A stretch of 64,000 nucleotides of DNA. Source: CAYYHA01 sp964471535. GTDB lineage: Bacteria > Myxococcota > Myxococcia > SLRQ01. The stretch spans positions 1-64,000 of the forward strand of contig CAYYHA010000004.1 of the NCBI GenBank assembly GCA_964471535.1, written 5' to 3'. This document shows, piece after piece, positions 42,267 to 51,800 of this stretch (position 1 is its first letter; each line of letters starts with the position of its first letter). The position numbers and the translations under genes are program-made. The notes below the pieces were generated by a model that searched no databases, was not told the DNA's origin, and was given only the letters and a program-made list of their open reading frames with translations.

Positions 42267-43123
42267 CCATTCAGGAGGCGATCGAGTTCAGCCGTCCCCC
42301 GCAGCTCTGCGAACGCGGGATCGGCCTGTAGCCACTCTCGCACGCGTTCCGGATCGCTCTCGAGTGCCGAGCGAAGGTGTTCCAAGGCATCCTCGGGGCG
42401 ATGCCAGGAGGCATACAACGAAGCCAGTGCGTAGTGCACCGAGGCGTCGTCAGGCTTCTTCTCGAGCGCCCGCAAGAGCGCACGTTCGGCCTCGGCAAAG
42501 AAACCCTTCTGCATGTAGCACGCGCCGAGGTCGAGCCAGGCATCGAGGTTCTCAGGTTCGAGGCGGGTGACCTCGCGCAGTTCGGAAATCGCGCCGCGAA
42601 TCTCCCCGCTCTCCATGAGGAGGGTGGCCAGCTCGTGGCGTGGATAGGGGTCTGTTGGGTCGAGTTCCACCGCCTGGCGCAGTGCACGGATGGCGGCATC
42701 CATTTCGCCGAGATCGGCGTGGACGAGCCCAAGCGAGAGATGGGCGTCATGGTACTCCGGGTCGAGGGCAAGCGTCTCTGCAAGCTCGTGGCGTGCGACC
42801 TCTAGAGCATAGTTCACCATGAACTGGGCAAGGTTGTAGTGCGCCGCGGGCACGTCGGGCTCGAGTTCGATGGCTTTGAGGTGGGCGGCGAGAGCCTCCC
42901 GCCACTGGGCGTCGGCGCTGCCGGGCTCCACCTTCAGGCTCTTCTCGGCGAGGACACTGGCAAGATTGTCCCAGGCGTGCCCACTACCAGGATCGAGCTC
43001 GATGGCCTTCTCGAAGTAGCGCGCAGCCTCGTCGAGCCATCCGCGATCCGCGAACTCGATGCCCTTCGCGTTCATCTCATCGGAGAGAGAGATGTTGTCG
43101 CGCTTGTTGCGATCGTTCCCCAT
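42263..43123 (-). CDS. Tetratricopeptide repeat protein
   Basis: A 286-residue soluble protein of about seven TPR units (for example LGLVHADLGEMDAAIRALRQ and YFEKAIELDPGSGHAWDNLA) with no signal peptide or membrane helix. TPR proteins scaffold other proteins. The gene is divergent from sixA across 98 bases. Its stop overlaps the ATG of the tail-anchored protein gene, so the TPR domain may recruit partners to that membrane protein. The function is otherwise unknown. Confidence 0.8.
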   Translation of the reverse strand: MGNDRNKRDNISLSDEMNAKGIEFADRGWLDEAARYFEKAIELDPGSGHAWDNLASVLAEKSLKVEPGSADAQWREALAAHLKAIELEPDVPAAHYNLAQFMVNYALEVARHELAETLALDPEYHDAHLSLGLVHADLGEMDAAIRALRQAVELDPTDPYPRHELATLLMESGEIRGAISELREVTRLEPENLDAWLDLGACYMQKGFFAEAERALLRALEKKPDDASVHYALASLYASWHRPEDALEHLRSALESDPERVREWLQADPAFAELRGTAELDRLLNG

Positions 43124-43221
43124 CGTAGACGACCTCGCTCGTTCGTCAGCCCAAAGGATAGCACGCTGGGTCGCGCAAGGGATCCTTTCCGTGCGGGTGT
43201 CGACTTCGATAGAAGGGGAGT

Positions 43222-43683
43222 GTGATCGATCTGTGGATCATCCGGCACTCGATCGCAGGTCACGACGCGCCGACGGACCAAGAACGACGCCTGACCCGAG
43301 AAGGCACGGATCGCGCCGTGCGCCTCGCCCAGCGATTAGAGCGCGTCGGCGTCCGCTTCGAATGCATCCTCCACTCCCCGCTGCAGCGCGCGGTGGAGAC
43401 GGCGATTCTGCTCGAACGGGTCGCTCGTCGCCGTGAGGAGACCTTTCTCCTCGCCTGTTCACCGTCCGAGAAACTCCTCGAGAAGATTCGTGCCGGGGGT
43501 GCCTCCGTTGCCTTGGTCGGACACATGCCCGGTGTCTCCGAACTCGCCTCCTGGCTCTCGAGCGGGGAGCGGGAAACGGTCCGCTTCGACTTTCAGCCCG
43601 CGACGGCGGCGTGGTTGAAGGGGGAGCCGAGCCCGGGGCGGATGTGGGTCGCCGGAGTCCTGCCGCCCGCCTGGTACGAGTGA
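43222..43683 (+). CDS. sixA: SixA-like phosphohistidine phosphatase (first of two)
   Basis: A 153-residue histidine phosphatase. The catalytic loop reads LWIIRHSIAGHD, so the usual RHG is RHS here, as in several SixA relatives. The second His is in VALVGHMPGVSEL. SixA proteins remove phosphate from phosphohistidine, for example on the nitrogen-related phosphotransferase system. GTG 43222 is the start, with AGAAGGGGAG upstream. It opens the polyphosphate-related block and is convergent with apaH. Confidence 0.85.
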   Translation: MIDLWIIRHSIAGHDAPTDQERRLTREGTDRAVRLAQRLERVGVRFECILHSPLQRAVETAILLERVARRREETFLLACSPSEKLLEKIRAGGASVALVGHMPGVSELASWLSSGERETVRFDFQPATAAWLKGEPSPGRMWVAGVLPPAWYE

Positions 43684-43746
43684 CGAGGCATGCGTGACCG
43701 AAGGGCACTGAGGTGCGCACGCGTGCCCACTGCCAGCGCGCCAAGC

Positions 43747-44577
43747 TCATGGCCGCGCCAGCGATTCTTCCTCCTGCGCCGGAACCTGCACCCTCTTTCG
43801 GTCCTCGAGGCGCAGTGCGGTCAGGCTGCCACCCCATACGCAGCCCGAGTCGAGACAAACCGCAACATCGAGGTCGGCAAAGCCGTGTGCGGCCCAGTGT
43901 CCGAAGAGGATCGTCGTCGGTGGCGCACCTTCGCGCCAGCGGGCGCCGGGTGCCGCGTACCAGGGCACGAGCCCGGACGGCGCGCGCTCGGGTGGCCCCT
44001 TGTACTCGAGATCCATCGTGCCGTCCCGGGTCACCATGCGGAGCACGGTCAGGGCGCTCAACGCTGTACGAAGCTGCGCGGTGGCCGGCCGAGTAGGATC
44101 CCAGCGCTGCGCCTGTCGCGTCCGGCGAAGGCGGAGCAGTTCCGGTGCGGCTTCGTTCCGCAGGGCAGCTTCGACGGCGGCTGCGGCCTCACGGGCGAGG
44201 CGGAGATCCCAGGCGGGCAGGAGGCCGGCGTGGACGAGGACGAACGGACCCTCGACGTGAAGGAGAGGCCGGTGGCGCAGCCAGCCGAGGAGGGCGTCCC
44301 GGTCCGGCGCCGATAGAACCGGCTCGAGGGTATCGCCGGGCCGCAGGGCCGCGACGCCCATCGCCACCGCCAGAAGATGCAGGTCGTGGTTTCCTAGCAC
44401 CACGGCCGCGGCGTGCTGCTGTGCCCAACGGAGCACCTCGAGCGAGCCGGGGCCGCGGTTGACCAGATCTCCGACGAAGAGCAGGCGGTCGCAACCCGGG
44501 CGGTAGTCGATGGCATCCAAGAGCGCCATCAGGGAACGGTTACAGCCCTGCACGTCGCCAACGACCCAGGTCGCCAT
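43747..44577 (-). CDS. apaH: Symmetrical diadenosine tetraphosphatase ApaH
   Basis: A 276-residue metallophosphatase with ApaH landmarks: VVGDVQGCNRSL at the N-terminus, FVGDLVNRGPGSLEVL, VLGNHDLHLLAVA and LVHAGLLPAWD. It hydrolyses Ap4A to ADP and also removes NpnN caps from RNA. The ATG at 44577 shares a base with the ppx stop (TGATG), so the two are translated together. The length is typical and the metal-ligand residues are in place. Confidence 0.94.
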   Translation of the reverse strand: MATWVVGDVQGCNRSLMALLDAIDYRPGCDRLLFVGDLVNRGPGSLEVLRWAQQHAAAVVLGNHDLHLLAVAMGVAALRPGDTLEPVLSAPDRDALLGWLRHRPLLHVEGPFVLVHAGLLPAWDLRLAREAAAAVEAALRNEAAPELLRLRRTRQAQRWDPTRPATAQLRTALSALTVLRMVTRDGTMDLEYKGPPERAPSGLVPWYAAPGARWREGAPPTTILFGHWAAHGFADLDVAVCLDSGCVWGGSLTALRLEDRKRVQVPAQEEESLARP

Positions 44578-46073
44578 CAGCGGTACTCCAGGTCGATACC
44601 GACCGCCGCGAGCGCCGTGCGCTCCCTCGCCAGGTCGGCAGCGTGAAGCGGGTGCCGTTCGAGCCAGCCAGCGGGAAAGCAGAGGCGAAGGGTTCCCTTG
44701 CCTGCCGCCAACTCGGGGATGGGGATGCGCGGACCCCGGCCCCGATTGAGGAGGACGGCAAGGCGGAGGAGGACGGCAAGGCGGAGGCTGCTTCGGACCG
44801 GGCGGTCGGGGAGACCACGGAAGTGGCCCTCGGAGATCTTGCGGCGGTGGACACGGATCAGCATGGCGACTGCTTCCCGCTCCTCCTTGGAGAAGCCGGG
44901 CAGATCCGAATGGGCGACGATGTAGGCGCCGTGCTTGTGGTGGCCGCTGTAGGAGATCGCGATGCCAATCTCGTGCAAGCGCGCTGCCCACGAGAGCGTT
45001 TGCCGCGCCGCCGGACCCTCGAGGTGCCAGTCCGGGGCCACCTGATCGAGGAGCGCGAGCGCCATGCGCTCCACGCGCGCGGCTTGATCCACGTCGGCGC
45101 GGTAGCGTTCCAAGAGCCGGGTGACGGTGCGCTCACGGACGTCGTCGTGACCCATCCGGCCTAAGAGGTCATACAGAATGCCCTCGCGTAGCGCCCCGGT
45201 ACTCACGGTCATGTGGCCGATGGTCAGCCCCTTGAAGACGGCGACGAGGATGGCCAGCCCGCCGGGGAGCACGGGCGCGCGGTCTGCCGAGAGACCGGGG
45301 AGGGAGAGGCGGTCTACGTGGCCCGCCTCGAGGAGTTCCCTGCGCAGCCGGTCGAGGCCCCCGCGATCGATACCAGACTCACTCCAGCCGTTGCGTACCA
45401 AGAGAGTCTCGATCGCCGTGATCGTGCCGGAGGCTCCCACCGCTGTCTCCCAGCCGCGCGATGCATAGCGTGTCACGATGGGTCGGATCTCCAGTGCGGC
45501 CGCGATTTCCGCCGCGCGGAGCCGCTCGCGGTCGATGACCCCGTCGCCGAAGAACTCCCGGCTGAAGCCGACGCAGCCCATGTAGAGGCTGTCCCGTTCG
45601 AGGGTGTCGTAGCGCTCCCCGAGGATGAGTTCGGTGCTGCCCCCGCCGATGTCGACCACGAGGCGATGGCCTGGGGTCTCACCGATGGTGTGTGCGACGC
45701 CCAAGTAGATGAGGCGAGCCTCCTCGGCCCCGGGGAGGATCTCGATGGGGTGTCCGAGCGCGGCCTGTGCCTCGGTCAAAAAGGACTCTGCCCGGCGAAG
45801 GCGGCGCAGCGCGTTGGTGCCCACGGCGCGCACGCGGGCCCGCGGGATCGCCTGCACCCGCTGCCCGAGGCGGCGCAGCGCAGTGAGCGCGCGCGCACCC
45901 ACCTCCGGATCCAGCGTTCCATCGGTACGCACACCGGCGGCGAGGCGGACGGGCTCGCGGACGCGGTCGACCACCTTCAGCTCGCCGTCGACCAGCCGGG
46001 CGATGAGCAGGTGGAACGAGTTGGAGCCAAGGTCGAGTGCGGCAAGGCAGTCGCTCGTCTCGGAGGCCACCAC
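44577..46073 (-). CDS. ppx: Exopolyphosphatase / guanosine pentaphosphatase (Ppx/GppA)
   Basis: A 498-residue member of the ASKHA superfamily. The N-terminal domains show ALDLGSNSFHLLIARL and VVDIGGGSTELILG. A C-terminal HD-like helical region follows (HEIGIAISYSGHHKHGAYIV), as in long Ppx proteins that process polyphosphate. Ppx degrades polyphosphate to Pi; GppA acts on pppGpp, and the family cannot be resolved further from sequence. An in-frame 18-bp tandem duplication near 44752-44787 adds six residues (LAVLLR then LAVLLN). It is 27 bases downstream of ppk. Confidence 0.92.
   Translation of the reverse strand: MVASETSDCLAALDLGSNSFHLLIARLVDGELKVVDRVREPVRLAAGVRTDGTLDPEVGARALTALRRLGQRVQAIPRARVRAVGTNALRRLRRAESFLTEAQAALGHPIEILPGAEEARLIYLGVAHTIGETPGHRLVVDIGGGSTELILGERYDTLERDSLYMGCVGFSREFFGDGVIDRERLRAAEIAAALEIRPIVTRYASRGWETAVGASGTITAIETLLVRNGWSESGIDRGGLDRLRRELLEAGHVDRLSLPGLSADRAPVLPGGLAILVAVFKGLTIGHMTVSTGALREGILYDLLGRMGHDDVRERTVTRLLERYRADVDQAARVERMALALLDQVAPDWHLEGPAARQTLSWAARLHEIGIAISYSGHHKHGAYIVAHSDLPGFSKEEREAVAMLIRVHRRKISEGHFRGLPDRPVRSSLRLAVLLRLAVLLNRGRGPRIPIPELAAGKGTLRLCFPAGWLERHPLHAADLARERTALAAVGIDLEYR
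44752..44787 (-). repeat. In-frame 18-bp tandem duplication within ppx
   Basis: Two perfect copies of AGGACGGCAAGGCGGAGG occupy 44752-44769 and 44770-44787. They encode a repeated six-residue segment in the C-terminal helical region and do not break the frame. Looks like recent slippage or an assembly effect. Confidence 0.85.
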
Positions 46074-46100
46074 GACCGAAGAGCCTAGCAGGGCTTCCTG

Positions 46101-48209
46101 CTAGCCTGCACTCGTATGCTGCTCCGAGGCGTGCATCTCCATGAGCTTCCATTGTGCGCGCCTGGGCTTTGCGTTTCCGGGTCGGGCCCGCTGGTACGTT
46201 CCATCGGCGCGGAGGATCCAGGCGCTCTGGTTGTCTTCCAGGTAGACCTGCAGGCACTCCTTGAAGGCCCGCTGGGCCAGGGCTCGCGCCTCGAGTGGGA
46301 AGGCCACCTCTACCCTCCGGAAGAGGTTTCGCACCATCCAGTCGGCGCTGCTCGCGTAGAGGGTCTCCTTCCCGCCGTTGTAGAAATAGAAGACACGTGT
46401 GTGCTCCAGGAAGCGGTCGACGATGGATCGAACCCGTATCCGCTCGCTCACCCCGGGGATGCCCGGTCGCAGGCAGCAGATCCCACGGACGATGAGATCG
46501 ATCTCCACCCCGGCCCGGCTCGCTTCGTAGAGCGCCCGGATCACCTGCGGCTCGGAGAGAGAGTTCATCTTGGCGATGATCCGCGCCTTCTTACCCTTCT
46601 TCGCGTGCTCGGCCTCCCGGGCAATCTGCTTCAGCAGGGCGTCGTGCAAGGTGAAGGGCGATTGTAGGAGCTTCTTGAGCCGGCGCACCTTCCCCAGGCC
46701 GGTCAGTTGCATGAAGACGCGGTGGACGTCCTCACCGATCTCCTTGTCGCAGGTCAACAGGCCGAGGTCGGTGTACAGGCGTGTGGTGCGCGTGTGGTAG
46801 TTGCCCGTTCCGAGATGGACGTAACGGCGCATGCGCCGCCCCTCGCGGCGGACCACCATCAGCATCTTCGCGTGGGTTTTGTAGCCCACCACTCCGTAGA
46901 CCACGTTGGCGCCGGCGTCCTGTAACCGGCCCGCCAGGTCGATGTTGGCCGCCTCGTCGAAGCGGGCGCGCAGCTCGACGACCGCTGTGACCTCCTTGCC
47001 GGCCCGGGCCGCGGCGATGAGAGCGTCGACGACGGGTGAGTCGACGCCTGTTCGGTAGAGGGTCATCTTGACGGCGAGACAGGCTGGGTCGGAGGCCGCC
47101 TGGTGCAAGAGTTCCATCACCGGTGAGAAGGCTTCGAAGGGATGATGGAGCAGGATGTCGCCGGCGCGGATGGCAGCGAAGATGTCCGGCTGGCGCTGTA
47201 CCGCCGCCGGAACCACGGGGACGTAGGGGGGATACTTGAGATCGGGCCGCTGAACGAGTTCGTAGAGAGCGGCCAGGCGATGGAGGTTCACCGGGCCGTC
47301 GACCTGATACAGGTCGCTTTCGTCGAGGTCGAACTGCTCGAGGAGGAAGTGGGTGATCTCCTCGGGACAGTCGCGGCCCACCTCCAGGCGTACCGCGTCA
47401 CCGTAGTTGCGCCGGGGCAGCTCGCCGGCGAGGGCATGGAGGAGATCGTCCACCTCCTCTTCGTCCACCCACAGGTCGCTGTTTCGTGTGACGCGAAACT
47501 GGTAGCAGCCCGTCGTCTTCATGCCTGGGAAGAGATCGTCCACGAAGGTCTGGATGACCGAGGTGAGAAGTACGAAGTTGTACTCGGCCGGCCCACCGGC
47601 CACCTGCCGGGGTACCTCGATGAGGCGTGGGAGCGACCGCGGCGCCTGCACCACCGCCATGCGGCTCGAGCGCCCGAAGGCGTCCTTCCCCTCGAGGCCG
47701 ACGATGAAGTTCAGGGACTTGTTGAGGATCTTGGGAAAGGGATGTGCCGGGTCGAGGCCGATTGGGGTCAGCACCGGCAGGACCTCGCGGAGAAAATAGC
47801 GCCGGGTCCACTGCCGGACCTCCGTGCTCCACTTCTTCCGGCGCAGGAAGCGGATGCCTTCGCGTTCGAGCGCGGGCAGGAGCTGCTCGTTGAGGATGCG
47901 ATACTGTTCGGCGACCAGGCGGTGCGCGAGCTCTGAGATGCGCTGTAGCTGTGTGGAGGCGTCGAGCCCGTCCGGTCCCGTCTGCGAGAGCCCCAGCGCC
48001 TGCTGCTGCTTCAGGCCGGCGACCCGGATCTCGAAGAACTCGTCGAGGTTGGTCGATGCGATGGTCAGGAAGCGCAGGCGTTCGAGGAGGGGGGCCTCTT
48101 CTTCACCGGCCTGGGCGAGCACCCGCCGGTTGAACTCGAGCAGGGAGAGCTCGCGGTTGATGTACAGATCAGGCGCGGAGAGATCCGCCTGGGCCGGCCG
48201 GGCACTCAC
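46101..48209 (-). CDS. ppk: Polyphosphate kinase 1
   Basis: A 702-residue PPK1 making polyphosphate from ATP. It has the N-terminal LYINRELSLLEFNRRVL, the head domain, and two phospholipase-D-like catalytic domains. The autophosphorylated His lies in YKTHAKMLMVVR and the second His in FLEHTRVFYFYN. GTG 48209 is the start. The product feeds the store that Ppx mobilises; ppk-ppx co-transcription is widespread. It is divergent from the second sixA across 139 bases. Length and motifs are normal. Confidence 0.97.
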   Translation of the reverse strand: MSARPAQADLSAPDLYINRELSLLEFNRRVLAQAGEEEAPLLERLRFLTIASTNLDEFFEIRVAGLKQQQALGLSQTGPDGLDASTQLQRISELAHRLVAEQYRILNEQLLPALEREGIRFLRRKKWSTEVRQWTRRYFLREVLPVLTPIGLDPAHPFPKILNKSLNFIVGLEGKDAFGRSSRMAVVQAPRSLPRLIEVPRQVAGGPAEYNFVLLTSVIQTFVDDLFPGMKTTGCYQFRVTRNSDLWVDEEEVDDLLHALAGELPRRNYGDAVRLEVGRDCPEEITHFLLEQFDLDESDLYQVDGPVNLHRLAALYELVQRPDLKYPPYVPVVPAAVQRQPDIFAAIRAGDILLHHPFEAFSPVMELLHQAASDPACLAVKMTLYRTGVDSPVVDALIAAARAGKEVTAVVELRARFDEAANIDLAGRLQDAGANVVYGVVGYKTHAKMLMVVRREGRRMRRYVHLGTGNYHTRTTRLYTDLGLLTCDKEIGEDVHRVFMQLTGLGKVRRLKKLLQSPFTLHDALLKQIAREAEHAKKGKKARIIAKMNSLSEPQVIRALYEASRAGVEIDLIVRGICCLRPGIPGVSERIRVRSIVDRFLEHTRVFYFYNGGKETLYASSADWMVRNLFRRVEVAFPLEARALAQRAFKECLQVYLEDNQSAWILRADGTYQRARPGNAKPRRAQWKLMEMHASEQHTSAG

Positions 48210-48348
48210 GGCGCGAGCTTAACAGGGCCCCTCGACGTCGCCCAAAACGCGGGCGCTCCATGGAGGGCGCGCCTCCACCGGGCCGCATCCTCCGCAGCTT
48301 CGGAGGGACCGTCTTCGCAGGCCGGCGAAGGCGTGCTTCACTGAACGG

Positions 48349-48837
48349 GTGGACCTCTTCCTCGTCCGCCACGCCATTGCAGAGCCGCGCCGGCCCGGCC
48401 TGCCCGACGCCGCGCGTGGCCTCACCCCGCGTGGGGTGCGGCGCTTTCGGAAGGTGGTCGATCGGCTCGCAGCGATGGGTCTTCGCTTCGAGCGGATATA
48501 CCACTCGCCGTGGCGCCGGGCGGTGGAGACCGCGGAGCTGCTCGCGCCCCTGTGCAGCGGTCCGCTGCAGAGCACGCCGGCGCTCGCGGAACCGCCGTCC
48601 GCCGTGCTGTTCGAGGATCTCGGCGGTGAGCAAATCGCACTCGTCGGGCACGAGCCCTTCCTCGGCGCACTCGCGACGCTCCTCGTCTTCGGAGACGAAG
48701 CCTTGGGCGCGCGGATCGTCGTGAAGAAGGGCGGCGTCGTGTGGCTGCGCGGCGAGCCGGCTCGCGGGGGGATGTGCCTGCGAGCGCTCCTGCCTCCGCG
48801 GGCTCTGTGCTCTGGCGGCAGTGGGAGCAAGGCTTGA
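48349..48837 (+). CDS. sixA: SixA-like phosphohistidine phosphatase (second of two)
   Basis: A 162-residue histidine phosphatase with catalytic LFLVRHAIAEPR (RHA in place of RHG) and a second His in IALVGHEPFLGALA. SixA/ppk neighbours are common. The GTG at 48349 has no clear Shine-Dalgarno. It differs enough from the first SixA to be a separate subfamily, not a recent duplicate. It is convergent with the TonB-dependent receptor gene, the last of the next operon. Confidence 0.85.
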   Translation: MDLFLVRHAIAEPRRPGLPDAARGLTPRGVRRFRKVVDRLAAMGLRFERIYHSPWRRAVETAELLAPLCSGPLQSTPALAEPPSAVLFEDLGGEQIALVGHEPFLGALATLLVFGDEALGARIVVKKGGVVWLRGEPARGGMCLRALLPPRALCSGGSGSKA

Positions 48838-48891
48838 GCGCGCGGGCCGGGCGACCCGTCTGCTCCCGTCTCCACCTCGCTCGGGGTGGGA

Positions 48892-51800
48892 TCAGAAGGT
48901 CTTGTTCACCGAGAGCGAGATCCCGCGGCCGCGGCGATAGCGCATCGCCACCTTCCCCCCCACGGTGTAGACGACGGGAGAGTCAAGGAGGTTTCGGCCT
49001 TTGACGCCGAGGGTGAAACCGCCACCGATCGGCACGCTGGCCACCGCGTCGAGCAGGGGCACGGGCTCCTCATAGGTGTCGGGAAGCCCGAAGGCGCCGA
49101 CCTGAGCAATCCGCGGACCGAAGGCGTGGAAGACGATCGATCCCCGCACGCCGCTCTCGGGTGCGTCGTAGCCGATCTGCAGGTTCACCGCCCACGGGGA
49201 CTGCCCTTGCAGCGGCCGGTCGCGGCTCGTCTGCACGAAGGTGCCCGAGTCGGGGAGCGTCACCCGGGAGTGGACGAAGGTGGCGTTCCCCGAGACATAG
49301 AAGTCCCGCAGTGCCGGGTGGGCGAAGCCGAGGTGCCGCCGGACCTCGATCTCCACGCCCGCGACCAGCGCCGAGTCGGCGTTGGCGAAGGTCACCGTGG
49401 GCTGGGCGGTGGGGAGGACCGTCGTCTCGATGGGGTCGTAGAAGGTCTTTCCAAAGACCGCGAGGCTCATGGATTCTCCCGCATCCGGGTACCACTCCAC
49501 GCGCAGATCGCCGTGCAACAAGGTGGCCGGCTTGACCTCCGGGTTGCCCTTGAGATCGAAGCCGCCGGTCACCGGGCTCTGGAGCACGTCGCTCGCCTCG
49601 AAGAAGTTGGGCCGGTTGACGCTCCGTCCGACGGCTGCCCGAAGGAGCAGCGTCTCGCCGGCGCGGTAGGTGAGGGTCGCGGCGGGCAGGGGATCGAATG
49701 TTTCGATGACGGACCGCTCTGGCTCGGCCTCGGGCTGGAAGAGGGGGAAGGTCTCGGTGATCTGGTGGAAGCGTTCCAGGCGCAGCCCCGCCATCAGTTC
49801 GAGGGCCTCGACGACCGGCAGGGTGGCCATGAGGTAGGCGGCCTGGATGTCCTTGGTGCCCGAATAGTTGTCGGTATTGCGGGTGGTCTCGAGGAGCTGG
49901 AAGCCGTCCCGGTCGATGTTCTCGGGGACGAAGATCTGCTCCGGGTCCTGGCTGATGATCGAGGGGTCGTAGCTCTTTGGCCCCTGATGCTCGAACTTGA
50001 AGCGCCGCGTCTGGACCCCACGGGCCTTGAAGATCGCCGAGAGTCCCACCTGAAGGGTCGCGCGCTCTCCAAGAGACGGCAGCGGCACCGTCGCATCCGC
50101 TCCGAGGTCGTGGTTCTGATCCAGGAGGTCGCTGAAGAGCCGTTGGTTACCTTCCGGACGGTCGGAGATGCGCCACCGCCCGCTCGCTTCCTCGTAGTCG
50201 TAGCGATACTCGCGGCGGTCCGGCTCCACTCGGGTGCTGAGGCTCCCGGCGTAGTGCCACTCGAGGCGGGTGTCCAGGAAGGGGAGGCGGTGGTCTCCTC
50301 CGAGATGGAGCAGCCCGAGGGTGCGTTCCACCCACTTCAGGCGCGTGATTCGCAGGTTACCGTTCAGGTCGTCGTTGTAGCCCTCGTAGACGCGCACCTC
50401 GTCGTCGCTGATGCGGTCGAGGAGGAAGGTGGCGTGGAGGGACTCGTCCTCGGAGAGCTTCAGCCCAGCGGTGAGCAGGCCCGCGAGGGTGACCTTCTTT
50501 TCGCTCTCCTCGAAGGTGTAGACGTTCTGGGGGACCACCTCCTCGCCGGCAACCGTGTAGTAGGTCGCGTCCTTGTCGAGGCGCTGGGCATCGAGGCCAT
50601 AGTTCAGCGATGCGAGGACCCCGGCTTCCATGCCGCCGAGCTCGAGCGGCGTGCCCACGGTGCCCGAGAGCCCGACGGCTGGGGGCAGGGGACGCCGTGT
50701 CGTATTCCAGCGATTCGGGAAGCGCTCCCCGAGCGCTTCGAGTTCCTCGGCGGTGAAGCCGCCGCCGAAGAGGTCCCCCTCGGCGAGCTTCTGATCCTGC
50801 GTGGCCTCCTCGATCTCCCGGGGAAGTGCGCGGTAGGCGGCACCGAAGCCAAGAAAGTCGGTGGGGCCACCCTGGTAGCTCAAACCCGATTGGAAGGTCG
50901 TCCCGGCCAGCGCCCCCAGTGAGGCGGAGAAGGTGGCGACGCGCGTTCGAGGGACGGTGCGGGTGCGCAGCACCACGGTGCCACCCCCGAACTCGCCGGG
51001 CAGGTTCGGCGCGTAGGTCTTGTGTACGACGATGGAGTCCAGGACATCGGTGGGAAACATGTCGAGGGGCACCGCCCGCTTCTCCGGCTCCGGAGAGGGC
51101 AAGGTCGCGCCGTTGAGCAGGGTGGAGGAGTAGCGCTCCCCCAGCCCGCGCACGTAGACGTACTTCCCGCCGACCAGGGTCACACCGGTGACGCGCTTGA
51201 GGGCCGAGCTGGCGTCGCTGTCCCCCGCCTGGGCCATCTCCTCGGCGCCCAGTGTTTCGGTGACGGCGCTCGCCGCCTTGCGCTCCTCGAGCAGCGCGGT
51301 GGTGCTCCCTTCGATGCGGGGTGCGAGCACCGTGAACACGGGGAGCGCCGACGCGGTGGGCTCCAGCGTGAGCACGCGCTCCGTCCTCCTGTTCGGCTGC
51401 ACGACGATTCCCGCCTCGGTCTGCGTGCCGTACTCCGAGTGGACGATGGTCAACTCGTAGCGACCCGGGGGGAGGGAGAGCACGAATTTGCCTTCCGCAT
51501 CGCTCTCTGCCTCGGCATCCGAGCCCCGGACGAAGATGCGTGCACCGGCGACCGGCTGGCCCTCTGGGTCCACGAGCCGTCCCGCGATCCGGCCGCGGGA
51601 TCCGCTGTCTCCACCCGCCGCGCGCCTGACCCCTCGGGCCGAGGCGCCGCCGCTCTCCACCGCGACGCGTGGTGCACCGCCATGGTCCGGAACCGTGATG
51701 AGCACCTCGGTGGACCCGCCGGCGGGCACCGGTATGGGCGGGGTGAAGGTGCCCACCGTCTCGGTGCCGCCGATGGCGAGCACGTACGTGCCGGCGGGGA

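Noticed and set aside
43703..43728. Hairpin between sixA and apaH as a terminator
   Set aside because: The stem GGGCAC/GTGCCC is only six pairs and no U-run follows on either strand.
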